A program made the position numbers and the translations under genes. Shown here in pieces: positions 38,550 to 49,170 of a stretch of 64,000 bases of DNA. Under the pieces are notes generated by a model. The model did not search any database. It was not told the origin of the DNA and worked only from the letters and a program-made list of their open reading frames with translations. This DNA comes from Amphiduros pacificus (Eukaryota > Annelida > Polychaeta > Phyllodocida > Hesionidae). How positions within the stretch are numbered: the stretch's first letter is position 1; every line of letters starts with the position of its first letter. The stretch lies in contig OX439000.1 of the NCBI GenBank assembly GCA_949316495.1, positions 47,719,720 to 47,783,719 of the forward strand, read 5' to 3'.

Positions 38550-41500
38550 CTACAGTCCTTGGGTTTTCATCTTTTTCTTGGGTTTCTTACTCTTCTTGCT
38601 CATGTGATCCGAATTGTCTTTCTTTGTTCTATCCTGGCTCCATTTGTTAAAACCAGGCATCTGTGACTTCTGGCACTTGACTAAAACCTCTCTCCCAACT
38701 CTCCCCTCAGGGAAATGGGTGTGAAAAATCTTCATGCAATCTGCATAATTGTATTGTTCCAGGAAGTTGTGTATTTTTTCCTCCAGGACATTAAACAATA
38801 TGAGGTGTGTGGGAAGCTGGTCTGTCCTGTATGGGTACTCCTCCTTCAGCCAGGCTTCAGGGTCCTGGTAGAATATAGCAGCCTCTTCTTTGTACTCGGA
38901 ACTCCCTGATATATTCGGGTCACAGTTCAAAAACCGCATACTTATATTTCTGTGTATGTACCTGAAACAAACAGCCTTGTAAGCTCAATTGTCCAAGTAA
39001 CTTGTCAATAAAATGGTTAATATACTGAATATTTTCAAATCAAAACATGAGTGAGTGAACAACCTACAGGGTAAACATTTCACACCTTCTATCAAAAATA
39101 CTCCTGTATTACATCACAACGTTTCTCTCATTCTTTGCATTTTCTTAATCATGGTCATTGTTATGAATTTAAGTGTTTCAAGATAAGTTGCGTGGTACTG
39201 ACCCATAATAAGGTGTAGAGTGGCACGGCATGAGGAAGAGGATGTTAGTGTGATCATCTCCCCTCTCTACTGCCTGCCTGTGAATGTAGCGCATGACGTC
39301 CACCGTCCCTCGCTGGTGAATCAGGCCTGTATACAGGGCCAATGGCACGTTACTCAAAATCAGAAACAATATCACCACTGTCTTCCGTGTCCGATAAGAA
39401 GGTAGCGATAGGGTGGGCTCGTTTTTATCTGCTTTCTGCTGGTTATGTTCATCATTTTCTATACTGTCTTCTGCTTCTTCTACCTCCTCCCACTCCTCTT
39501 CCTGCTCATCACAGATAGAGTGGATATACTTGGCACACACATGCATGCACATAGGTAGAACAGGAAACAGGAAGCGGAACTCTTTATGCTCCAAAACACT
39601 AAAAAATATATAAAATATTGATAGGACAGGAAACAGAAGCATAAATTTTTAATATGCTCCAAAGCATCATATATATTCATTAGGGGAGAAATAATAAAGA
39701 AATATGCATTATATCTATGCCAAGTAGAAATTTAGTAATATTAAGAAATTTGATAATATTAAGGAGGTATGTATTGAATCACTAGTACAGAGCTTGCAGT
39801 TATTGAAGAAACCTACTGGGATTTTGTTTTTTTTGGTAATCTACCTTGGTTAAATATTGAATGTTTACCTGTAGACTGCAACAGTCCAGAATATAACAGA
39901 CAGAAACACTTTCTCCATGCCATTTCTTACTGCTGGTAAGAATAGGAAAACATGTGTGCCCATAATGACAGCAAATCCTTGTGTAAGGTACCAATGCCAG
40001 GGATGACTTCCATAGAATGCCCCCATGTTGGCAAGCACATTGAACTGTAGGAAGTTATAGTGTACATAAACCCATCGTCCATAAAATATACGGTCCAAGC
40101 AAGATGACAAGGTTAAAATTATGAATCTGCAAATATCAAGTCAAGTCCATGTGAACAGTTATTTTGAATTGATAACATTCACAGAGATTAGAGAGTAAAA
40201 TGTTAGTTCTCATCAACATCATTTTAATACCATGGAGGTCATATTGAAAATATATATGAAATTATTTCCACATTAAGAGCAATGTATTAGAATTCTCACC
40301 CTCTCTCAGCAAAGAGTTTGACGACTCTCCATGCTATATGTCTGTACATGTAGACGTGCCAAGCACAGAGAGGCAGCCACACGATGGCAGCAGTTGGCCT
40401 CACCACCACTGCCAAACCCACTAAACTTATGTACTTCCACTGGGCCTGTCTGTAATGCATACACATGATAATATTTGTAAGATTAAACAACATGCTCAAC
40501 AATTCTATATTATTTCACTTCAATTTAAGCTCTTAACTCACATTATATTGTTATGTTGATTGAAAGGCCATTGCCTCTTTTAAGAATTATTATTATTTAT
40601 CATGAAGTACATGGAGATATCATCAATGGGCTGTTGTCATCAACTGACATTGTTTTAATAATAGTATTGGCAACCCACTGAACACAGCCTGTTCACTTGT
40701 TATTTAGTAAGAATGGAGAAGACGTGTGTTACCTTGCCTTGCCAGGCCATGGGAAGTAATACAGTGCCATTGTGGTGAGAACAGTCTCCATGCTGTTTGT
40801 CAGGGTGCGGGTAGCACAGTAGAATGTGAACCAGGATGTCACCTGGCAGAACAGTGACCACTGCGCCACCCGTTGGCCAGATAATTTCCGTGACAACTTG
40901 AACAAATAGAGATCACCCGTGGCTGCCATTATTCCTTGAATAATGCGCGGTAACTTAATCTGCAAAAAAAAGTTCTGATTTTTCATTCTCGGATTAATTG
41001 CTAAAATTTTTTAAATCAAATTCTTCATATTTAAAATCAAAATCCTCCATATATGAATCTGGATTTTTGAACGGGAATTATGAAATACTCCAGCAATGAG
41101 AACAGAGATAAACAGCAATAAACTACCGGTAAGTCAACAGCAATAAACTAGCTCAATTGCAAAATGATGAATTTGAATTATTACTTTAGTGTTTTTTATG
41201 GACCCTTTATTGGACAATATTATCAATGATAAAACTGTGCATATTTTACTTATGATATGGAAACAAAATGGAATAAAATGGTAAGTTTACCAAAAGTATT
41301 CTAGCATCAAGATGTAGTATGCCAAGTATTTTGTATATGACAGCAAATATCATAGGATAGGAATATCCCCTCAGACCAGCATCCCACTCCCAAGTCAGGA
41401 ATCCATATCTAAACAAAGCGGCATTCACATATCAAATGCATTTGATATCCACAAGAATTCATAATCTATATTTAGTGAAAAATCCCTCGCCTCATATCAA

Positions 41501-42217
41501 AAGATTTTATTTTTGTAAATTGTGTCTACTTTGTAATACAGTCCCCTTTATTCCAGAAATAGCTTTTATTTTTCTGCACAAAGGATCTTTCACTGCCATC
41601 TTTTTTGTATAAAACTAACAAATATTTACAAAAAATATATCTTACCCATATGCCATTTTGTGAGCCACTTCTATAGACTGCCAGTATTCATCAGGGACAT
41701 AAGATGTCTGAATCGTGAGTGCATTGATGAAACGGAATGCCACCAAACCCAAGAAAAGTGTCCTTTCTGATGACATGATCAGCTTTATAGCATGATAATC
41801 AACCTGCAAACACATTATAATTTGTAACATTGTTATACAATTTTAACATATGTATCAATACAAAACTATTTTTCTTGATGCTTTTTACTTTTTATACCAA
41901 ATCTAAACTCAAGAAGTTTTATATGGTTAATTAGTTTTTCTTTCCATATTAAAATTTACATCTAGCAAGTCATGTGATTCAATCTATACAAATTTTCAGC
42001 ATTGACATTATAAATTCACCATAACTGAGTTACATATAATAAATTGGCATGGCACCTGAGGCTCCTCCATAGGTGGCTCTGGATCTTCCTCTGAAAAGTC
42101 AAAATTGTCATCGGCATGATGAGCCTTGTGTCGCAGTGGAATGTCCGGGGAGGAGCTCTTTTGCCTGCGTCTCCTGATGGTGGCAGCACTCTTGCTCTCA
42201 CGCACAATTCCAGGCAT
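38550..42217 (-). CDS. GPI mannosyltransferase 3 (PIG-B), eight exons
   Basis: PIG-B adds the third mannose to the GPI anchor precursor in the ER lumen using dolichol-phosphate-mannose (family GT22, multi-pass membrane enzyme). Exons on the - strand: 42217-42056, 41803-41646, 41408-41291, 40959-40733, 40449-40300, 40126-39869, 39598-39203, 38961-38550. All introns fit GT-AG and the phases join into one 626-residue frame; an in-frame TAG precedes the ATG. Visible motifs are the luminal SYVPDEYWQ loop (Asp92-Glu93, catalytic acids of the family), GYGFLTWEWDAGLRGYSYP, TRTLTNSMETVL, the family signature HPWHWYLTQG (313-322) and HKEFRF (362-367). The N-terminal 54 residues are charged and cytosolic. 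Exon 7 carries an acidic insertion (EQEEEWEEVEEAED), and the C-terminus is Lys-rich. Human PIGB is about 554 residues, so the extra length lies in these tails and the insertion. It is convergent with the G-gamma cluster. Confidence 0.95.
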
Positions 42218-42583
42218 CTTGTACTATAATTATTCACCTGGAAACACATTTTTTATCAATGTCAATGTGCACAATTCTATTTAGGCACAGGAAAATTTTT
42301 AACAAACAAAATCGTGTGAAATTTTATTGAACCATATAAAATGTGAATCTTGAATTTAAAGGGTATTTGCTTAACAATATTCCCATATTTGAAATCACAA
42401 TATGGATTAATACTCATTCTAAATTCTTATCATTATAAATTCAAATAACCTTTTCTATGCCAGAGAAACAAGTATCCCACAGAAAATAAATTGATGTCAT
42501 ATTGGCCCCACCCACTCCCCACATATTATTCTAGATTCAGTGGGTTCTACTACTATAGAGTAGTCTTTACTTAACCCCTAATG
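42218..42583. other. PIGB upstream region
   Basis: The probable 5' UTR and promoter of PIGB (- strand) lie here. A CAG acceptor-like site (TGTTTCCAG, about 42240) just upstream of the ATG suggests a further untranslated exon. No TATA box or other clear core motif is recognised. Confidence 0.3.
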
Positions 42584-42763
42584 GACGGAAAGGATGGCAA
42601 TGTCTACCACCAGGACGGGAAGGATGGCAATGTCTACCACCAGGACGGGAAGGATGGCAATGTCTACCACCAGGACGGGAAGGATGGCAATGTCTACCAC
42701 CAGGACGGGAAGGATGGCAATGTCTACCACCAGGACGGGAAGGATGGCAATGTCTACCACCAG
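42584..42763. repeat. Near-perfect 30-bp minisatellite, six units
   Basis: Six units of 30 bp read GACGGGAAGGATGGCAATG then TCTACCACCAG. Only the first shows a change (GGAAAGG). The period is a multiple of three and no stop codon occurs in several frames, so both strands show repetitive ORFs (for example GGRHCHPSRP on the - strand). These lack any other support as genes. It sits about 370 bp upstream of the PIGB start codon. Confidence 0.95.
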
Positions 42764-42968
42764 TAACAGGAGGGACGTTGATGTCCCTATTGCTATGGCT
42801 CAATGATGTCATCTTATAATATTCCCTTGGGCTGCAACTTTGTAACAATGTAATTATGATAATGACGTCAGACTGAGCGGATCATTAACTTTTGACCTCA
42901 GCACTTCATTGAGCATAATGAATAACCATGGTTATATATTTTATCAATTAAGTATGTAGACACACTAG

Positions 42969-43690
42969 TAATAATAATAATAATAATAACGATTTATATA
43001 GCGCTATATCAGACCAGGTCTGCTCAAAGCGCTTCAAGATAGTGCTTTCTATATAAAAATGTTTTAAGTTTCTTTTTGAAAGTTTCAACAGTTTTGCAGT
43101 TTTTCACTTCAAGGGGCAGGGCATTCCAATTCTTTGGCGCATATACCATGAAAGCCCTATCGCCATACGATTTCATATTAGTCATAGGTACTACGTATTC
43201 ATTCTTATCATTAGATCGCAGTCCCATGCCTAGCTGTTTGTACTCTAATAACTTAGATAGGTATTTTGGGGCAAAGCCATTTTGCACCTTCCATGTCAGT
43301 AAAGATATTTTGAAATCAATCCTAGCCTTTACAGGCAACCAGTGGAGTTCCATAAGTTTTTGTGTGATATGATCTCTCTTTTTAAGGTTCCCCACTACCC
43401 TGGCTGCAGCGTTCTGTAATTTTTGTAGTTTGGCTAATTCACACTCAGGTAAACCAGCTAGAAGTGAATTTCCATAGTCAAGGGTAGAGGTAACAAATGC
43501 ATGAGCAAGAGTGTTGGCAGTTTCTTCATCCAAACAATTCCTTATTCTTGATAAATTTTTTACATGAAAGAAACCATTTTTACACATTTTTTTGATTTGT
43601 GATTTCATAGATATCCCTAGATCCTTAACAGTATTTAAGACTAGTCCAGAAAAAAGGTTAGTCAAGCCAATCAACAAAATTTAGATAGCC
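42969..43690 (-). mobile_element. 5'-truncated non-LTR retrotransposon (L2/CR1-like LINE), 3' end
   Basis: On the - strand a 217-residue open frame (43677-43024) matches the C-terminal region of L2/CR1-group reverse transcriptase proteins: FHVKNLSRIRNCL, AFVTSTLDYGNSLLAGLP, LQKLQNAAARVV, HWLPVKARIDFKI, YGDRAFMVYAPKNWNALP and TFKKKLKTFLYRKHY. The catalytic fingers and palm region is missing, so this copy is 5'-truncated. The 3' UTR is only a few tens of bases, with two palindromes (CAGACCAGGTCTG and TATAGCGCTATA), then an (ATT)n tail at 42969-42990. A possible short target duplication, CTAGT, flanks it (about 42966 and 43690). A second copy of the same family lies at 46035-46283. Confidence 0.88.
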
Positions 43691-44344
43691 TAGTCCCTTA
43701 TTAAGTTAGGGGTGAACTAAAGCCATGTTTTCTTGTAATCTTGGTGAATGAACCCGAATGAAAACAGTTTATTCAACAGCGAAGGCAATTCAAGGTACAG
43801 TTCAACATTCTTTTAAACATACCTGTATTATATCACATTTTGATCACTTATTTCAGCACTGCTACAACTGTACTTGCTTAAATTTTGCAATTAAGACAGT
43901 CAATAAATATTTGACAGCTTCATCTGCAAAACAAGTATAACCTCTTTAGCAAGTGTATTATTATTTTATTGAATTATTTTATACAATTTAAGAAAGGTGT
44001 TATATTAAATAAAAATGATTAATTGAATTTTTGTCAAAATTCATATTAACACATTGATATATATCAAGGAATTACGTGCATTTAATCATATTAATGACTA
44101 TTTGTCCTGCTCTGATATTGTTCTCTGTCTTGGAGGTTACACATATTTGTTGCCAGATAGAAGCGACACCTTTTGAGAACCATTATAATATTATGCGCCA
44201 TCTAGTGTCTGGCAACCAAACACAATATCTATTATATTGGGATCATACACACATTTCCCGATCAAGGTGCACACGTATTAATTTCACTGTAGCATTTGAA
44301 TTTTGTCTAGTAATGAATCATTAATACTGTTAGACCTACATTAG
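43691..44344. other. Intergenic between LINE and palindrome
   Basis: No gene is seen. A strong CTCF-like motif (reverse of GACACTAGATGGCGC) lies at 44195-44209. Confidence 0.3.
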
Positions 44345-44399
44345 TTAAATCTTGGAGTAATAATGAATGGAGCTCCATTCATAATTACTCCAAGGTTAA
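44345..44399. repeat. 55-bp near-perfect palindrome
   Basis: The left arm, TTAAATCTTGGAGTAATAAT then GAATGGAG, pairs with CTCCATTC then ATAATTACTCCAAGGTTAA with about three mismatches and no loop. It may be the tip of a small hairpin MITE. The core CTTGGAGTA also forms the palindrome at 5141-5161. Confidence 0.6.
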
Positions 44400-44477
44400 A
44401 TACATGTGGCAGTTCCCGGGGGGGCTACTCTCATAGTCAGCCTTACCGGGGAAGCTGGGCTAAATAGGGTCCTTTTC

Positions 44478-47400
44478 ACGTGCGGGAAAATATTTCACAG
44501 TTCACAGTTCACAGTTCATTTTTCAAATTTTTTTCAGAAAATATGACTTTGCGTTACATTTTAATTAAAAAACATATGACGCAATGCTTCAATTCTTTTC
44601 AAATTTTCAGGGATTACTACCAGGGGATATATATATTGCCACAAAAAATCCCAATGCAAAAAAAATAATTTAAAGGTGCAAAAAAAAATGTTGAAATTGG
44701 ACTTTGAAAAAAAAACCAATATTATATATTCTACAGTTGAAAATAATTATGAGAGCTGTTTCAATGGTGGTGTCCTTTATAGGGATTCATCTATAGGGTC
44801 CCTAGTATCTTCCAGAATTTTTCACTAATTGAGCAATTTTTTTAAGGGGTTGAATTAGGAGGTCAAACTTGGAAAAAAATGAAAAAAATCAGTTTTTTTA
44901 CACAACGATTTTTTTATATGAGGGTCATTTCAATGTTGTTTTTCTTTTTAGGGAACCATCTATAGGGTACCAAGTACCTCCCTGAATTTTTCACTAATTG
45001 AGCAATTTTTTTAAGGGGTTGAATTAGGAGGTCAATCTTGGAAAAAAATGAAAAACTCTCATAATTTTAATGGTTTTTTGCACAACGATTTTTTCATATG
45101 AGGGTCATTTCAATGTTGTTTTCCTTTTTAGGGAACCATGTATAGGGTACCAAGTACCTCCCTGAATTTTTCACTAATTGAGCAATTTTTTTAAGGGGTT
45201 GAATTAGGAGGTCAAACTTGGAAAAAATGAAAACTCTCATAATTTTAATGGTTTTTTATACCACGATTTTTTTATATGAGGGTCATTTCAATGTTGTTTT
45301 CCATTTCAGGGAACCATCTATAGGGTACCAAGTACCTCCCTGATTTTTTCACTAATTGAGCAATTTTTTTAAGGGGTTGAATTAGGAGGTCAAACTTGGA
45401 AAAAAATGAAAAACTCTCATAATTTTAGTGTTTTTTTGCACAACGATTTTTTTATATGAAGATCATTTCAATGTTGATTTCCTTTTCAGGGAACCATGTG
45501 TAGGGTACCAAGTACCTCCCTGAATTTTTCACTAATTGAGCAATTTTTTTAAGGGGTTGAATTAGGAGGTCAAACCTGGAAAAAAATGAAAAAAATCTGT
45601 TTTTTTGGACAACGATTTTTTTATATGAGGGTCATTTCAATGTTGTTTTCCTTTTCAGGGAACCATCTATCGGGTACCAAGTACCTCCCTAAATTTTTCA
45701 CTAATTGAGCAATTTTTTTAAGGGGTTGAATTAGGAGGTCAAACTTGGAAAAAAATGAAAAATTATCCTGATTTTAATGGTTTTTTGCACAACGATTTTT
45801 TTATATGAGGGTCATTTCAATGTGGTTTTCCTTTTCAGGGAACCATCTATAGGGTACCAAGTACCTCCCTGAATTTTTCACTAACTGAGCAATTTTTTTA
45901 AGGGGTTGAATTAGGAGGTCAAACCTGGAAAAAAATGAAAAAAATCTGTTTTTTTGGACAACAATTTTTTTATATGAGGGTCATTTCAATATGGTTTTCC
46001 TTTTCAGGGAACCATCTATAGGGTACCAAGTACCCTATAATGATAAGAATGAATACATAGTACCTATGACTAATATGAAATCCTATGGCGACAGGGCTTT
46101 CATGGTATATGCACCGAGAATCTGGAATGCCCTGCCCCTTGAAGTGAAAAATTGTAAAACTGTAGAAACCTTCAAGAAAAAACTCAAGACATTTTTATTT
46201 AGAAAGCACTATCTTAATGAAGCGCTTAGAGCAGACCTGGTCTGATATAGCGCTATATAAATCGTTATTATTATTATTATTATTACCTCCCTGAATTTTT
46301 CACTAATTGAGCAATTTTTTTAAGGGGTTGAATTAGGAGGTCAAAATTGGAAAAAAATGAAAAATTCTCCCTATTTTAATGGTTTTTTGCACAACGATTT
46401 TTTTATATGAGGGTCATTTCAATATGGTTTTCCTTTTCAGGGAACCATGTATAGGGTACCAAGTACCTCCCTGAATTTTTCACTAATTGAGCAATTTTTT
46501 TAAGGGGTTGAATTAGGAGGTCAAACTTGGAAAAAAATGAAAAATTCTCCCTATTTTAATGGTTTTTTGCACAACTATTTTTTTATATGAGGGTCATTTC
46601 AATATGGTTTTCCTTTTCAGGGAACCATGTATAGGGTACCAAGTACCTCCCTGAATTTTTCACTAATTGAGCAATTTTTTTAAGGGGTTGAACTAGGAGG
46701 TCAAACTTGGAAAAAAATGAAAAATTCTCCTGATTTTAATGGTTTTTTGCACAACGATTTTTATATATGAGGGTCATTTCAATGTGGTTTTCCTTTCCAG
46801 GGAACCATGTATAGGGTACCAAGTACCTCCCTGAATTTTTCACTAATTGAGCAATTTTTTTAAGGGGTTGAACTAGGAGGTCAAACTTGGAAAAAAATGA
46901 AAAACTTTCATGATTTTAATGGATTTTTGCACAACTATTTTTTTATATGAGGGTCATTTCAATATGGTTTTTCTTTTCAGGGAACCATGTTTAGGGTACC
47001 AAGTACCTCCCTGAATTTTTCACTAATTGAGCAATTTTTTTAAGGGGTTGAATTAGGAGGTCAAACTTGGAAAAAAATGAAAAATTCCCATGATTTTAAT
47101 GGTTTTTTGCACAACGATTTTTTTTATATGAGGGTCATTTCAATATGGTTTTCCTTTTCAGGGAACCATGTATAGGGTACCAAGTATCTCCCTGAATTTT
47201 TCACTAATTGAGCAATTTTTTTAAGAGGTTGAATTAGGAGGTCAAACTTGGAAAAAAATGAAAAACTTTCATGATTTTAAAGGATTTTTGCACAACGATT
47301 TTTTTATATGAGGGTCATTTCAATATGGTTTTTCTTTTCAGGGAACCATGTTTAGGGTACCAAGTACCTCCCTGAATTTTTCACTAATTGAGCAATTTTT

Positions 47401-48152
47401 TTAAGGGGTTGAATTAGGAGGTCAAACTTGGAAAAAAATGAAAAATTCCCATGATTTTAATGGTTTTTTGCACAACGATTTTTTTTATATGAGGGTCATT
47501 TCAATATGGTTTTCCTTTTCAGGGAACCATGTATAGGGTACCAAGTATCTCCCTGAATTTTTCACTAATTGAGCAATTTTTTTAAGAGGTTGAATTAGGA
47601 GGTCAAACTTGGAAAAAAATGAAAAACTTTCATGATTTTAAAGGATTTTTGCACAACGATTTTTTTATATGAGGGTCATTTCAATATGGTTTTCCTTTTC
47701 AGGGAACCATCTATAGGGTACCAAGTACCTCCCTGAATTTTTCACTAATTGAGCAATTTTTTTAAGGGGTTGAATTAGGAGGTCAAACTTGGAAAAAAAT
47801 GAAAAATTCTCCTGATTTTAATGGTTTTTTGCACAACGATTTTTTTATATGAGGGTCACTTCAATGTGGTTTTCCTTTTCAGGGAACCATCTATAGGGTA
47901 CCAAGTACCTCCCTGAATTTTTCACTAATTGAGCAATTTTTTTAAGGGGTTGAACTAGGAGGTCAAACTTGGAAAAAAATGAAAAACTTTCATGATTTTA
48001 ATGGATTTTTGCACAACGATTTTTTTATATGAGGGTCATTTCAATATGGTTTTCCTTTTCAGGGAACCATCTATAGGGTACCAAATACCTCCCTGAATTT
48101 TTCACTAATTGAGCAATTTTTTTAAGGGGTTGAATTAGGAGGTCAAACATTT
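44478..48152 (+). repeat. Left arm of foldback element: about 18 tandem units of about 180 bp
   Basis: Units start at GGGAACCAT, near 44951, 45131, 45309, 45489, 45658, 45838, 46007, 46440 (after a LINE insertion), 46620, 46800, 46980, 47161, 47341, 47522, 47702, 47882 and 48062; a diverged unit lies near 44779. Most are about 180 bp. A second length class of about 169 bp has AAATCTGTTTTTTTGGAC in place of the longer ATTTTAATGGTTTTTTGCAC segment. Each unit has a GGGTACCAAGTACC mini-hairpin and TTCACTAATTGAGCAA. The pair 46980-47340 and 47341-47700 is a two-unit higher-order repeat. Confidence 0.93.
46035..46283 (+). mobile_element. 5'-truncated LINE inserted inside the left foldback arm
   Basis: The same LINE family as 42969-43690: the open frame GDRAFMVYAPRIWNALPLEV, then KTFLFRKHYLNEALRADLV and a stop, followed by CAGACCTGGTCTG, TATAGCGCTATA and an (ATT)n tail. 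It interrupts one 180-bp unit exactly at its GGGTACCAAG/TACC hairpin, with TACC repeated at both edges (46031-46034 and 46284-46287). Only the last 249 bp of the element are present. The insertion is younger than the array. Confidence 0.92.
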
Positions 48153-49170
48153 TAGACACTGAAAATTTTAATGATTTGTTGCACAAATCCATTTTCTAAA
48201 ATGTTTTGAAGTAAGAGTCCAAATATTGGAAACAAAGTATAGTTTTAAAATCTTCTATATTTGTGATGGTAGATTACAAATTTTGATAACTGCAACCTCA
48301 TCATATTATATTGAATGCTTAATCCTTAATGTTGAGTGTAGTGTGCCTTTCAATAAAACATGCTAAAAAGAATCTAAAGAGCATAAAGTAAAATAATAAG
48401 TATGTTGATGATAATAATGGTGATGTATAAGCTTTATTCAAATACATCTGAATTTTTTACCAAATACACAAATACCAAAAATGAAATATCGACTAGTAAT
48501 ATTTTTTGGTGAAACGATAAATATTGACATAAAAATCATTATGTTTTGTTTTATAGAATAAGATTTTAGACTGACACATTGAGTATTTTTGTCTAAACTC
48601 AGTTTATGCAATCGCTTTGAAAACACTATATAAATATAAAGCAATGATGCAATTATTAACATCAAATTGCTTGTGACTAGTAATATACAGTTTGTAAATT
48701 CCTAAATTATAACATAGAAATGAAACAAAGTTCTATCAGAATTTCCAGTGAGGCACTGTTATAGAACACTGTTGATTCAAGTTTAAGGTGATTATCAGGG
48801 CAAGAGTACAAAATCTTGAAATCCTTAAAAATAGGTTATATCAATGTACATATTAATGTTAAAAATTTAAGATGATTTGGAACCATTTCAGGGTAACACA
48901 GAAAATAATAGAATAGAACATCACAAAAATAAAATTAGTGCTATACATAACATTCCCAAAGGCTGCTGATGAATAAAAACAGGCAAAATTACATTTTGTG
49001 ACTTGAATAATCTTGGTTTATACTAATACCATACGCCAAAATGACATCAGAGTGACCCTGACCATTGTTTATTTAAAATGTGTGTGGAAATGCCTGCAAA
49101 TTGCTTCACTAAAGATGGAATAGAACCTATAACCCACTTAAGCAGATGATAATTTCAACCCATCAAAAGG
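48153..49170. other. Unique central loop of the foldback element
   Basis: About 1 kb of AT-rich sequence without homology to the arms by eye. The longest frame (75 residues, - strand, 48438-48665) is AT-driven and has no transposase motif. It is the only single-copy part of the element. Confidence 0.7.

Noticed and set aside
42567-42848. 93-codon ORF with GGRHCHPSRP decapeptide repeats
   Set aside because: It is produced by a 30-bp minisatellite with no stop in several frames on both strands; no conserved flank or splice signal supports it.
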